The notes: generated by a model from the sequence alone, not told the origin. A stretch of DNA of 52,356 bases from Chloroflexota bacterium (GCA_016189905.1 JACPRP010000104.1:1-52356); one strand, 5' to 3'; shown: positions 1-8,408, counted from the stretch's first letter. Made by a program: numbers and translations.

Positions 1-57
1 ATTCTGCTTTTACCCTATCTACCGGCTCTTGTGAGCCTTCCCTATCGGCGTTCGTCG

Positions 58-73
58 TGGCATCCACCTTGCT
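58..73 (+). promoter_or_regulatory. sigma-54-like (-24/-12) promoter
   Basis: The site reads TGGCATCCACCTTGCT. It fits the RpoN consensus TGGCAC-N5-TTGCW except for T in place of the final C of the -24 box. The invariant GG (59-60) and GC (71-72) are exactly 12 bases apart. It lies about 60 bases upstream of the start at 134, in the right orientation. It is the weakest of six such sites in the window. Confidence 0.5.
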
Positions 74-133
74 CCGATTAGACCATGAATACTGTAATTC
101 GAGCTCACAGTGAGATCGAAGGAGGGTAATGAG

Positions 134-493
134 ATGGCATTGATGGCAATGGTGATCCCGATCCTGCCGGGCAAGACGGAGCAGTGGCGGCGATTTACAG
201 AAGAACTGCGAGGACCGCGCGCCCGTGATTACGCAGCCTCTCGACAGCGCCTCGGGGTGCGAGAGCGCGCCTTTATCCAGTCGATACCGCAGGGTGACAT
301 GATTATCGTCACCGTCGAGGGGGACAATCCGGTCGCCGCGTTTCAGCGATTTGGGGCGTCGAATGATGACTTCACAAAGTGGTTTGTGCAACAGGTGAAG
401 GAGATTCACGGGCTCGATTTGTCCAGCCCATCGCAGTGGCCGATGCCCGAAATGGTGCTCGATTCTCAGGCCATGGGCCTCAGCCAGCGGTAA
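134..493 (+). CDS. Small conserved protein, possible dimeric alpha/beta-barrel fold
   Basis: A 119-residue soluble protein with no signal peptide. I chose the ATG at 134 because GGAGGG (121-126) sits eight bases upstream; the same frame is open further upstream but without such a site. The opening (MALMAMVIPILPGK) followed by an amphipathic helix resembles the first strand and helix of ferredoxin-like, ABM/DUF6176-type proteins that pack as dimeric barrels. No catalytic motif is visible. It is followed after 63 bases by a PfpI/DJ-1 gene on the same strand and preceded by a sigma-54-like site, so the two may form a stress-inducible pair. The function is unknown and the fold is only a guess. 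Confidence 0.6.
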   Translation: MALMAMVIPILPGKTEQWRRFTEELRGPRARDYAASRQRLGVRERAFIQSIPQGDMIIVTVEGDNPVAAFQRFGASNDDFTKWFVQQVKEIHGLDLSSPSQWPMPEMVLDSQAMGLSQR

Positions 494-556
494 CATCAAA
501 TCAGCGAATCGGAATGGTTGAAATTCGTAAGAGCACTTGACGAGGAGTTTCTTACA

Positions 557-1144
557 ATGCAGGAGCAAAGGTTAGACGGATGGCAGGTCGCCATCCTTGT
601 GGAGGACGATTTCGAGCAGTCTGAGATGACCAAACCCAGACAGGCGCTGGAGAGCGTGGGAGCGAAGACGGTTCTGATCTCGCCCAGGCAAGGGGAAGTC
701 CACGGTGTACGTCACGACGTGAAGATGGACACCTTCAAAGTGGACATGCAGCTTGACCAGGCGAACCCCGACCATTTCGACGCGCTCGTGCTTCCCGGCG
801 GTGCGCTCAACGCCGATGCGCTGCGCATCAACCGCAAGGCCCAGGACTTCGTCCGACGAATCGACGCTACCGACCGCCCCATCGCGGTGATCTGCCACGG
901 TCCGTGGCTACTGGTGTCCGCCGGCCTAGTGAACGGGCGGAACATTGCCAGCTACCATACGATTCAGGACGACATCCGCAACGCTGGGGGGCGCTGGCTC
1001 GATCTGGCGCCGGTCCGCGACCGCAACTGGGTAAGCGCGCGCAGCCCTCAGGATTTGCCCGCGTTCAATCGAGAGATGATCGCGCTTTTCGCGGAATGCA
1101 AGTCAAAGGCCGCCAGGCGCGCCGCCCGGAAGGAGGCGGCCTGA
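557..1144 (+). CDS. PfpI/DJ-1 family protein (YhbO-like)
   Basis: A member of the class I glutamine amidotransferase-like DJ-1/PfpI superfamily, which includes stress proteins reported as proteases, glyoxalases or deglycases. The protein has about 195 residues from the ATG at 557, which has GAGGAG nine bases upstream; the frame is open to 518 without a better site. Visible features are the first strand (VAILVEDDFEQSE), the glycine-rich loop LVLPGG, and the nucleophile elbow AVICHGPW, whose cysteine is the expected catalytic residue. The tail is a lysine/arginine/alanine-rich helix. The length is typical of the family. It is probably cotranscribed with the small gene at 134. Substrate cannot be told from sequence. 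Confidence 0.85.
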   Translation: MQEQRLDGWQVAILVEDDFEQSEMTKPRQALESVGAKTVLISPRQGEVHGVRHDVKMDTFKVDMQLDQANPDHFDALVLPGGALNADALRINRKAQDFVRRIDATDRPIAVICHGPWLLVSAGLVNGRNIASYHTIQDDIRNAGGRWLDLAPVRDRNWVSARSPQDLPAFNREMIALFAECKSKAARRAARKEAA

Positions 1145-1163
1145 TGTAGTTTGTATCCAAAGA

Positions 1164-1185
1164 CGTTTATTACGCGTTTATTACG
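1164..1185. repeat. 11-bp tandem duplication between convergent genes
   Basis: The unit CGTTTATTACG occurs twice back to back (1164-1174 and 1175-1185), followed by a decayed third copy that overlaps the stop codon of the minus-strand glycosyltransferase. It lies in the short gap between two genes that meet tail to tail. No hairpin with a T-tract is evident, so it is not an obvious terminator. Confidence 0.6.
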
Positions 1186-1188
1186 CGT

Positions 1189-3900
1189 CTATTCCGGTGG
1201 AAGCAGCACATCAACCGGCACCATTTCCTTTTGCCCGGACGGGGGTATCCACCACAGTTCCATTTTCCGGCCGCCGTCGTCCTGGAAATATCTCAGCCTG
1301 ATCCTGTGCTGCCCTTGGGCGAGAACGACGCGCCCCTCCACGTAGCGGTCGCCGTGATGGCCCCCGTTTTCGACCACTAGCACGTCGTCCACGTAAAGCA
1401 GGGATCCATCGTCAGACCGGGTGCCAAAAACGTACTCGCCAGAAGTGGGGACTGCGATCCTTCCCTCCCACTCGATGCTGAACGGCGCGGGAAGCAGGTC
1501 GGTCGGCGCGATGAACCCGTCGATCTGCACCGTTGCCGGCTCTCCAGACCAGTTGTTGCCTCGGTAATACTTGCCCAATAAGCCGTTCTTCGCCAGAGGC
1601 AAGCTGTACAGCGCCGCCGGCGGAATCACCTCTTGCTGTCCTCCTGGCGGAATCCAGCTCAGTCTAGCCATAACTTTGGCCTGATCGCTGCGATAGCGGA
1701 GGCCGATGCTGTGGAAGCCTGCCGTCAGGGACAATGCGCCCTCCGATCCTCCGTCGACGGATTCCACCACCAGTTTATTATCCACGTAGAGCTGTGCGAC
1801 GCCTGCCGCTTCCAGGACAAACCTGTATTGCCCGTGCCGCTGCAGCAGCAGCGATCCTTCCCACTCGGCGGCAAACGGCGGCGGAAGTGGCGCATTGCTC
1901 CCGTGCAGAGAGATGCCTTCGTCTCTTCGCTGCAAGCTGGACTCCTTGCGGGCTGACGTGACCTCGAACTCGCCGCCTGCCTGGCGGTAATACTTCCCTG
2001 CCAGACCGTGAATGGCGTTTACCTGGTCACGGTTCACCGTGTAGGTGTAGAAAAGCGTTCTGCCAAATCGATCTCTATTCTCGACCAACTCCCCGGGGTA
2101 GTATCGTCCGAGCTCCGGTAGCAGGTTGGCGTGCGCCACCTCCAGGATGTACACCACGTCCTTGCTAACTGTCTCACGCACGGGAAAGTGGCGACTCAGA
2201 TCCAGCGTCTCGTAGGGCGTGCCGAACGCATGAAACTTGACAGCCGAATGATTGGTCAATGCGCTCGACACGAACACCAGCTTATCCTTCGTGGCCGCTT
2301 TAGTGTAGCGGCCGGCCGCATTTTCGACCGGATCGAAGTCATCCCAAATCGCCCTGGACTGATACTGATCGTTGAAAAACGTATCGTAATTGGTGTACCC
2401 CACAAGGGCCAGTGAGACCAACATTGGCACGGCAACAAGCGCGTAGAGGCGAGATACTACGCTTGCCCGCGGACCGGATTCATTTCCCGTGCGCTGTCCT
2501 ACCGCCCGCCAAAGACGACAGACGAGATCCCAGAACACCCCGGTAAGCAGAAAAACGGCGGGGATGGTGCCAATAGTGCGCAGGGAGTGGGGATTGGAAT
2601 CAGCCAGGGAGAATACGCCGGGCATCAGGCCAAGCAACACCCAGATGAGCAAGAGAAAGTTGAAGCTCGACCTCCAGCGGTAAAGGCTGAAAGCCACTCC
2701 AACGACCAAGTACGCGCCGGTCAAGAGATCGAGCATCGGCATCCGGGGCAGATTGTGGCGGGGTCTGGGATCTCCCTCGACGTTGAACATCAGCACGCTC
2801 TTCTTCAAGTTGCTCAAGATCGGCTCATAGCTGCGCTGCCGCTCGACGTCGCTGAACACGCTTGCCGCCGACATCCGCCTGACGAACACGTTCGGATTCT
2901 TGGCCGCGTAGATGCCGAGAGGAGCCAACGTCATCCAGGTGCCCAGCAGGAAGATTCCCAAACCAAGCATCGCCGAGCGCACGGGAGGACGCCGGCGCCA
3001 AGCCCAGTGGACGATAAACACCAGTATTATCAAAGGGAAAACACGGAACCCGATGTAGGAGTGAAAACCAAGCCCAAAAAAGAGCCCTGCCAAGGCGAAG
3101 TTCACCCGACCACCACCCTGAAGCCCTCTAAGAAGAAAGAAGGCCGTCAGCGCAGCGAAGAGAGGAACGAGCTGCGCCTCGAAGGCGATGCGGCTGAAGT
3201 TCACGTGCCATCGCGACACAGCCAGCAGAAAGGTCGCCGCTAACGCCGCCTTCCCACTGAAGAATCTCCGCGCGAGAACGTAGAAAACGGCGACAGTCAA
3301 GACCCCGATGCTCACCGCCACCAGACGTAAGGCGAAGGCGCTCGTTCCGAAGATCTCGGCGCTGAAGCCAAGCAGATAAAAATAAAGCGTGGCGTTGCTG
3401 TCTCTAACTTCGGTGAAGGGGGAATACTCCGACTGGAGCAGCTTCAGGCCGACCAGCCCGTTATCTGCCTCGTCAAGGTAGAGTCCACCCGGAACGGAGT
3501 CGATCAGATGCACCCTCATAAACAGGGCAATCAAAAGGACCCCGCCAACGGCTGCCAGGCGCAGCCAGAAACCTCGGTCGCGTTCAGCTTCTCGGTAGTG
3601 CGGCGCGCCTGGTATTTGCAGTTGCTGTTCGTGCCGAAGGACCTCGGACTCCTTGGGAGACGCTCGTTCTGCAAGAGGTGGCGGAGCGGCGAGTTCGTTA
3701 AGTGAGACGGTTTGGGCGCTGCCCTTCTCCGGCGTTCGTCTGAGCCGGTTCTGCCTGGCTTGCAAGCCTGGAGCCAACAGGAACAAGCCTAAGCTCACCA
3801 ACCAGAGCGCCAGGCCTTCGTTAGATAACGAGTCTCGCCAGAAGTTTACCAGTGAGGCAAGCTGCAAGATAAGGGATACCAGGTAGAGGGCCACTATCAC
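1189..3900 (-). CDS. GT39/PMT-like membrane glycosyltransferase with two C-terminal PA14 domains
   Basis: A 903-residue polytopic membrane protein. After two N-terminal membrane segments and a charged linker, the GT-C core begins near residue 120. The first outward loop carries LYLDEADNGLVG, matching the Asp-Glu motif of ArnT/PMT-type enzymes that transfer sugars from polyprenyl-phosphate donors. About ten further hydrophobic segments follow to about residue 510. The C-terminal third is extracytoplasmic and holds two PA14-like beta domains, starting at GLAGKYYRQ (about 633) and GLLGKYYRG (about 770); both contain the YVDN/YVDD and WIPPxGQ signatures and may bind glycans. It stands alone, convergent with the PfpI gene and divergent from mutM. 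Acceptor and donor cannot be told from sequence. Confidence 0.8.
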   Translation of the reverse strand: MIVALYLVSLILQLASLVNFWRDSLSNEGLALWLVSLGLFLLAPGLQARQNRLRRTPEKGSAQTVSLNELAAPPPLAERASPKESEVLRHEQQLQIPGAPHYREAERDRGFWLRLAAVGGVLLIALFMRVHLIDSVPGGLYLDEADNGLVGLKLLQSEYSPFTEVRDSNATLYFYLLGFSAEIFGTSAFALRLVAVSIGVLTVAVFYVLARRFFSGKAALAATFLLAVSRWHVNFSRIAFEAQLVPLFAALTAFFLLRGLQGGGRVNFALAGLFFGLGFHSYIGFRVFPLIILVFIVHWAWRRRPPVRSAMLGLGIFLLGTWMTLAPLGIYAAKNPNVFVRRMSAASVFSDVERQRSYEPILSNLKKSVLMFNVEGDPRPRHNLPRMPMLDLLTGAYLVVGVAFSLYRWRSSFNFLLLIWVLLGLMPGVFSLADSNPHSLRTIGTIPAVFLLTGVFWDLVCRLWRAVGQRTGNESGPRASVVSRLYALVAVPMLVSLALVGYTNYDTFFNDQYQSRAIWDDFDPVENAAGRYTKAATKDKLVFVSSALTNHSAVKFHAFGTPYETLDLSRHFPVRETVSKDVVYILEVAHANLLPELGRYYPGELVENRDRFGRTLFYTYTVNRDQVNAIHGLAGKYYRQAGGEFEVTSARKESSLQRRDEGISLHGSNAPLPPPFAAEWEGSLLLQRHGQYRFVLEAAGVAQLYVDNKLVVESVDGGSEGALSLTAGFHSIGLRYRSDQAKVMARLSWIPPGGQQEVIPPAALYSLPLAKNGLLGKYYRGNNWSGEPATVQIDGFIAPTDLLPAPFSIEWEGRIAVPTSGEYVFGTRSDDGSLLYVDDVLVVENGGHHGDRYVEGRVVLAQGQHRIRLRYFQDDGGRKMELWWIPPSGQKEMVPVDVLLPPE

Positions 3901-4010
3901 GACCTTCTTATATCACGACCTTGTTATGCGCAAGCATCTTAAAACAAGTATAGCCTTGAGCACCTGCTCAGTCAACGGTTGTCCCCCTGTTACCCTCTTG
4001 GTTCTCGCGC

Positions 4011-4026
4011 TGGCACTAATCTTGCC
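4011..4026 (+). promoter_or_regulatory. sigma-54-type promoter upstream of mutM
   Basis: TGGCACTAATCTTGCC matches the RpoN consensus TGGCAC-N5-TTGC, with the -24 GG (4012-4013) and -12 GC (4024-4025) 12 bases apart. The expected transcription start is about 4037, some 48 bases before the mutM ATG. No sigma-70-type hexamers of similar quality were seen in this gap. Confidence 0.65.
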
Positions 4027-4084
4027 CAAAGGTAGCCACGTTCAAACGTAAACTGCCGTGGCAGTTGCGAAAGGCAAGAAAAGA

Positions 4085-4909
4085 ATGCCCGAGCTTCCCG
4101 AGGTAGAAACCATCAAGAACGACCTGCGCGCCCTGGTGGTCGGCCGCAAGATCACCGGAGTTGAGGTTATCGATCCTCAAATTGGCCTCCACATCGATCT
4201 CGGCCACTTCATCCCAGGGCTGGTCGGCAAAGAAATCGTCGCCGTAGATAGACGGGCGAAGTATCTCCTGGTCCGGCTTTCCAGCGGCCACACGTTGACA
4301 ATACAGCTAATGGTGACCGGGCAACTCCTGCTGGTGAATCCGGAAGAGCCCAGAAGCAAGTCGACAAGGCTGGTTTTCAGTCTAGACAACGGCCAGGAGC
4401 TTCGTCTCAATGACCGCAGCAAGCTGGCTAGGGTTCATCTGTTGTCAGAAGAAGAAGTCAGCCAGTGGCTCTCCCGTGACAGGCTTGGTCCGGAGCCGAT
4501 CTCACCCGACTTCACCCTGGACGTCTTTCGACAGTTGCTGCGCGGCCGGCGAACAACGATCAAGCCGCTGCTTCTCGATCAAAGCTTCATCTCCGGTCTG
4601 GGGAATATCTACACCGACGAAGTGCTCTTCGCCGCACGAATCGCACCCACGAGAAAGGCCACTGACCTGAGTCCCGCTGAAGTCGAGCGCATCTACGAGG
4701 AAATGCGTAGGATCCTAAAGGAGGCCATCGCTCTGCGTGGCACGACGGTCCAGGCATACCGTGACGTGCTGGGGCGGAAAGGGAGTTACCAGACCAGGCT
4801 CAAAGTTTTCAGGAAAGCCGGCCACCAATGCGAAGGCTGTCCTGGCAAGGTGGCCGAGACGCGAGTCGGAGGAAGAGACACGTTTTACTGTCCTTCGTGC
4901 CAGACCTGA
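4085..4909 (+). CDS. mutM: Formamidopyrimidine-DNA glycosylase (Fpg/MutM)
   Basis: A base-excision repair enzyme that removes 8-oxoguanine and other oxidised purines and then cleaves the abasic site. The ATG at 4085 gives the N-terminus MPELPEVE, in which Pro2 is the catalytic nucleophile exposed after Met removal and Glu3 is the second essential residue; an upstream in-frame start at 4058 would bury this proline. The helix-two-turn-helix region (SFISGLGNIYTDEVLF) is present. The C-terminus is a zinc finger with two CxxC pairs (CEGC and CPSC). The length of 274 residues is standard. It lies 6 bases from the convergent end of the small ORF at 4915. A sigma-54-type site upstream suggests stress control. 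Confidence 0.95.
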   Translation: MPELPEVETIKNDLRALVVGRKITGVEVIDPQIGLHIDLGHFIPGLVGKEIVAVDRRAKYLLVRLSSGHTLTIQLMVTGQLLLVNPEEPRSKSTRLVFSLDNGQELRLNDRSKLARVHLLSEEEVSQWLSRDRLGPEPISPDFTLDVFRQLLRGRRTTIKPLLLDQSFISGLGNIYTDEVLFAARIAPTRKATDLSPAEVERIYEEMRRILKEAIALRGTTVQAYRDVLGRKGSYQTRLKVFRKAGHQCEGCPGKVAETRVGGRDTFYCPSCQT

Positions 4910-4914
4910 TGGGG

Positions 4915-5115
4915 TCAGGATTTCTCCGTCCTATTGGACTCCGTGGCATCAGGATAGTACCCGGGGCGCTCACGCACATTGTTGACGACATATTCGTACT
5001 GCTCCCGCAAGATGAGGAGTTGCTCCTGTGTCAGGTTAGGGTTTTCCATCCTCTTCAGGAGACTCGACTTCATTGTCGCGATGTGGTCCTTGGTGATAGG
5101 ATTTCTGTTGCACAT
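4915..5115 (-). CDS. Small soluble protein in rubrerythrin-Fur operon
   Basis: A short, highly charged, probably helical protein of about 66 residues with no cysteine cluster or membrane segment. The ATG at 5115 is preceded by GGTGGAG, and an in-frame GTG at 5121 is an alternative. It starts only 7-13 bases after the stop of the Fur-family gene, on the same strand and with the same spacing style as the rest of the operon, which supports it being real. The central part (NPNLTQEQLLILREQYEYV) looks like two helices. I do not recognise the family. Context suggests a role near peroxide or iron homeostasis, but that is inference only. Confidence 0.6.
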   Translation of the reverse strand: MCNRNPITKDHIATMKSSLLKRMENPNLTQEQLLILREQYEYVVNNVRERPGYYPDATESNRTEKS

Positions 5116-5127
5116 TTCCACTCCACC

Positions 5128-5538
5128 TCACAAGTTTCTCAGGCAATCCGGGCACAGGCCAGTAAAGACGGTGTACTTTCCATCGACGCGGAACCCACCC
5201 ACATCCTGTGGCTCGCTCGGCGCCGGTTCCTGCCGCAAAGCGCCAGGCTCGAAATCCCAGACCCGTCGGCAGGTGCGGCAAAGGAAGTGATCGTGCGGCG
5301 ACACATTGGCATCATAGCGCACGAAATCGCCACAGTAAATCTCGATCGCCATTCCTTCGCGCTGCAGCCTGTCCAGATTGCGATAGACGGTCCCTAAGCT
5401 CACATTGGGAAGCCTGCGACGGACGATAGCATACAGTTCATCGCTGCGAGGATGGGTCTTGAGCTTGCTCAATTCTTCGTGAATCGCCTCTCGCTGCTTG
5501 CTTCGCCTTTGCATCGCCTTTTCCCGCTGATCGCTCAC
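5128..5538 (-). CDS. Fur family transcriptional regulator (PerR-like)
   Basis: A metal-dependent repressor of the Fur/PerR/Zur family, 136 residues. The N-terminal winged helix shows the family signature SLGTVYRNLDRLQREG, the DNA recognition region. The dimerisation and metal part carries SPHDHFLCRTC, giving His ligands and one CxxC. A second CxxC (CPDC) at the C-terminus completes the structural zinc site typical of PerR. The start is a GTG at 5538 with GGAGC nine bases upstream. It lies 5 bases downstream of the rubrerythrin-like gene, an arrangement well known for PerR. This suggests peroxide sensing and autoregulation of the operon. Metal specificity cannot be proven from sequence. Confidence 0.88.
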   Translation of the reverse strand: MSDQREKAMQRRSKQREAIHEELSKLKTHPRSDELYAIVRRRLPNVSLGTVYRNLDRLQREGMAIEIYCGDFVRYDANVSPHDHFLCRTCRRVWDFEPGALRQEPAPSEPQDVGGFRVDGKYTVFTGLCPDCLRNL

Positions 5539-5543
5539 GCAGT

Positions 5544-5990
5544 TTAAGCTCCAAAGAATCGATTGAGCAGGCCAGCCAGCGCCCGCGCGTGGCGAGCCTC
5601 GTCGCGGCTGGTATCGTCGAAAACCTCGTGGGTTTCGTCACCCGCCGCCTCTCTCGCCTTCACGGCTGCCTCTCGCTTGCCTTTGTTGGCCATTTGCTCG
5701 CCAGCCAGCATCTTTTCGAGGTTCTCTTTCGTGCTCTCGGATATCATACCATTTAGAATGGCATAACGCATTGCGTGATTCGCCTCATCCCACGCGATTG
5801 ACTTCAGAACCTCGGAGATCTCGGGATAGCCCTCGCGCTGCGCCTGCCAGGCCATCGCCAGATATAGTCCGACCTCCATAGTCTCGCCCCGAAAGTTCTT
5901 CTCCACCGCCTCCTCAACCGCCGTCCCCTTAGCCTCTCCAAACTTGTTCTCGTTGATCACCTCGACCCCGTAGCCAAGTGGATTCGCCAT
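5544..5990 (-). CDS. Rubrerythrin-like diiron protein (no rubredoxin domain)
   Basis: A ferritin-like four-helix-bundle protein of 148 residues, probably a diiron peroxidase or oxygen-defence protein of anaerobes. Iron-ligand-type motifs are visible: ETMEVGLYL in helix 1, DEANHAMRY in helix 2 and DEARHARAL in helix 4. The C-terminus lacks the CxxC pairs of a rubredoxin domain, so electrons must come from a partner. The ATG at 5990 has an excellent AAGGAGG; the frame is open to 6053 but without such a site. It is first in an operon with a Fur/PerR-like regulator and a small ORF. A TTGACA promoter lies upstream (6025-6053). Confidence 0.88.
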   Translation of the reverse strand: MANPLGYGVEVINENKFGEAKGTAVEEAVEKNFRGETMEVGLYLAMAWQAQREGYPEISEVLKSIAWDEANHAMRYAILNGMISESTKENLEKMLAGEQMANKGKREAAVKAREAAGDETHEVFDDTSRDEARHARALAGLLNRFFGA

Positions 5991-6024
5991 CACATCCTCC
6001 TTTTTAGTAATAGTTCCTATTTGC

Positions 6025-6053
6025 AGATTAACATGATTCCTTCCGGCTGTCAA
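6025..6053 (-). promoter_or_regulatory. sigma-70-type promoter of rubrerythrin-Fur operon
   Basis: On the minus strand a perfect -35 hexamer TTGACA (6048-6053) is followed after 17 bases by TAATCT (6025-6030), a weak -10. It ends about 35 bases before the rubrerythrin start. AT-rich sequence around and downstream of the -10 could hold a PerR site, but I see no clean palindrome. Confidence 0.5.
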
Positions 6054-6182
6054 GAGTTTCTTTAGGAACTTGAAGTCTTGATAAAAGGCGGCGTGGGCAT
6101 ATCGGCACTACCGGCAGGAGAGTGCTACGACGCACCTGAAAAGATCGACAACCCGAGGGGCAAAGCATGCGCGTCATCCTAA

Positions 6183-8408
6183 TCAGGACTCCTCTTTGCT
6201 CTGTCCGATCAGACGAGCGGTGAGCACCTCCCGGGCCACGTCTACCTTCCCTCGGCGGACCAGCCCCAACAGGTCGTCGTCCAGGGCCCAATTCCATACA
6301 TCGCCAGAAACTTCCAAACCCTGGGTCCGCAGGTCAGTTCGAACCGCCGAGGCAATTTCGAGAAGAACCACGTGCTCCGACGTGAGGAAACGCTCGATCT
6401 CCTCCCGAACGCGGCGGGCAATGGCAGGGCTGCGCGCCCCAGTGGAAATCGTGACCAGGATATCGCCCCGGCGCAGCACCGCCGGAAGCGTGAAATCACA
6501 ATGGCTGGGATCGTCGGCGACGTTTACCAGGACCCCGCGCCGGCCCGCCTCATCCGCCACCGCCTGGTTGGTTAACCCGTCGTCGGTCGCCGCGATGGCC
6601 AGGAAAGCGCCAGCCAGATCACCTTCCAGGTACGGGCGTGAGACGTGCTCCAGCCGCCCGTCATCTCGCAACCGACAAAGCCTGGGCGCGAGTTCTGGAC
6701 TGATAACGACGCAATGGGCGCCAGCCTCCAGCAGCGAGACCACCTTCCGCTCCGCCACTTCACCTCCCCCGATGACCACACATCGCCTGCCCACGACGTC
6801 GAGACAAACGGGATAAAGAGATCGCGCAGCCGGCGCCGTGGCGCTGCGCGCAGATCCTCCCCCAGTCTCCCCTCCCACCTTCCTCTCCTCTCCGTGTCTA
6901 CCTTGAAAATAGATTTTCATCCCTGGTGGTCCTTCCTCGCGAAGGATGGGTAACTCCGTGTTGAAACCGGACCCTCGGATGCTCGAACCCCCGGACGAAA
7001 CGCCAGATGTCCCCGCCCTCGTTGCTTCGCACGCCGCCACGAACCGTCGTGCCAGATCGGGTCTGCTGGCGAAATGGAGGTGCAGGTAAGATGCGAGGAT
7101 GTTCCCACGCGCATAGCCCTCGAAACGACCGTCCTTTTCGACAAGCTCGTAGGCCGCTGTTTCGGCGGGAACTGGCGAAGCCAGCTCTGACCAGTGGAAC
7201 TCGTGGCCTCGAACATTCTCCCCTCGCTCTAATAGAAGGTTATCGATCCGGGCCGAGGCGACGCGATAGCCCATCGTCAGCCGCTCGGCCATAGAAGACC
7301 ACGTCGGGATCGCTCCGACGAGTGAGTGACGCCTGCCTTCGAAATCGACAATCCCCTCGGAAAGGTACATCAATCCACCGCACTCGGCATACACGGGCAG
7401 ACCAGATCCGGCCGCCGCGCAAATGGACCGCAGCATCGAGTGGTTATCGGCGAGGTCACCCGCGAACAGCTCTGGAAACCCACCGCCAATGTAGAGCCCG
7501 TCGAGATCGTCAGGAATGGCTGAATCCTCGATCGGGCTGAAGGGAACCAGATCGGCGCCCCAGGCACGCAATAGATCGAGATTGTCCTCGTAATAAAAGG
7601 TGAAGGCACGGTCAAGAGCCAGCCCAACGCGCACCCTTGGTTCCTTCGGCACTTCGGGAAAGATGCCGCTTCGACCGACGGCGAGATGTGGGGCTGACCT
7701 CGCCAAGTCGAGCAATCGATCCACGGCGACGCTGGCCTCCACCTGCCCAATCAGGCACTCGAAGAAGTCGTCGTCGGGCGCAGCTTCCCCTGTCGGAATC
7801 AGACCGAGGTGGCGCTCGGGTAATACGAGATCGTCGCACCCGGGCAGGCAGCCAAAGACGGGGAGGCCGGCGCCGATTTCCACGGCCTCGCTCACCCACT
7901 GTCGATGAACGGCGCTCCCGACCCGATTGAGAATGGCGCCGGCGAGGTTGAGGCCGGGATCGAAGTCGCGGAAGCCGAGCACGACTGCGCCGGCGCTACG
8001 GGAAGTTTTACCCACGTCGACCATCAAGACCACCGGGGCACCTAAGAGCTTCGCCACCTCGGCGGTCGAGCCTTCATCGTCACAACCGTTCCGCCCGTCG
8101 TAGAGGCCCATCACACCCTCGACGATAGCCACGTCCGCCGCGTTCGTCGCCCTCGCGAACAGCTCGACTATGGCGTCACGTGGAACCATCCAGCTATCGA
8201 GGTTGCGGCACGGCAGACCGGCCATCCGGGCGTGGTAGCTTGGATCGATGTAATCGGGACCGACCTTGAACGGGGCCACACGGAGACCTCGTCGACGTAG
8301 CGCACCCACGAGGCCGGCCACGAACGTCGTCTTGCCGACCCCGCTCCTCACGCCGCCGACCACCAGTCGTGGCACCGTGATCTTCAGGCGCTCGTCGTTT
8401 GGTTCCAA
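6183..8408 (-). CDS. cbiA: Cobyrinate a,c-diamide synthase fused to precorrin-2 dehydrogenase (CbiA::CysG-N)
   Basis: A 741-residue fusion. Residues 1 to about 460 are CbiA/CobB: P-loop GGVRSGVGKTT near the N-terminus, VGPDYIDPSYH, and a glutaminase-like domain with the nucleophile in AECGGLMYLSEG. This part amidates the a and c carboxylates of cobyrinate. Residues about 530-741 are the NAD-binding CysG-N/SirC/Met8p-type domain (VVIGGGEVAERKV), which oxidises precorrin-2 to sirohydrochlorin and may also chelate. The connecting 60 residues are low-complexity and correspond to an intergenic repeat (6860-6975). The start is a TTG at 8408 with GAGGAA five bases upstream, right after the cbiH stop. 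It is the last gene of the cobalamin operon. The fusion joins an early and a late pathway step. Confidence 0.9.
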   Translation of the reverse strand: MEPNDERLKITVPRLVVGGVRSGVGKTTFVAGLVGALRRRGLRVAPFKVGPDYIDPSYHARMAGLPCRNLDSWMVPRDAIVELFARATNAADVAIVEGVMGLYDGRNGCDDEGSTAEVAKLLGAPVVLMVDVGKTSRSAGAVVLGFRDFDPGLNLAGAILNRVGSAVHRQWVSEAVEIGAGLPVFGCLPGCDDLVLPERHLGLIPTGEAAPDDDFFECLIGQVEASVAVDRLLDLARSAPHLAVGRSGIFPEVPKEPRVRVGLALDRAFTFYYEDNLDLLRAWGADLVPFSPIEDSAIPDDLDGLYIGGGFPELFAGDLADNHSMLRSICAAAGSGLPVYAECGGLMYLSEGIVDFEGRRHSLVGAIPTWSSMAERLTMGYRVASARIDNLLLERGENVRGHEFHWSELASPVPAETAAYELVEKDGRFEGYARGNILASYLHLHFASRPDLARRFVAACEATRAGTSGVSSGGSSIRGSGFNTELPILREEGPPGMKIYFQGRHGEERKVGGETGGGSARSATAPAARSLYPVCLDVVGRRCVVIGGGEVAERKVVSLLEAGAHCVVISPELAPRLCRLRDDGRLEHVSRPYLEGDLAGAFLAIAATDDGLTNQAVADEAGRRGVLVNVADDPSHCDFTLPAVLRRGDILVTISTGARSPAIARRVREEIERFLTSEHVVLLEIASAVRTDLRTQGLEVSGDVWNWALDDDLLGLVRRGKVDVAREVLTARLIGQSKEES
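6875..6970 (-). repeat. Intergenic-type repeat translated as fusion linker
   Basis: Inside the cbiA::cysG reading frame the plus strand shows TCTCCGTGTCT (6890s) and TCCGTGTTGAA (6956 onward), the two halves of the repeat also seen at 10415-10442. They are separated here by about 55 bases that contain a TCCTTC/GAAGGA hairpin (6930-6946). The arrangement looks like one short repeat interrupted by another. Confidence 0.6.

Noticed and set aside
2587-3243. 218-codon plus-strand frame opposite the PA14 glycosyltransferase
   Set aside because: Low-complexity Arg/His/Gln-rich translation, no ribosome site, and lies wholly opposite a clear membrane-protein gene.
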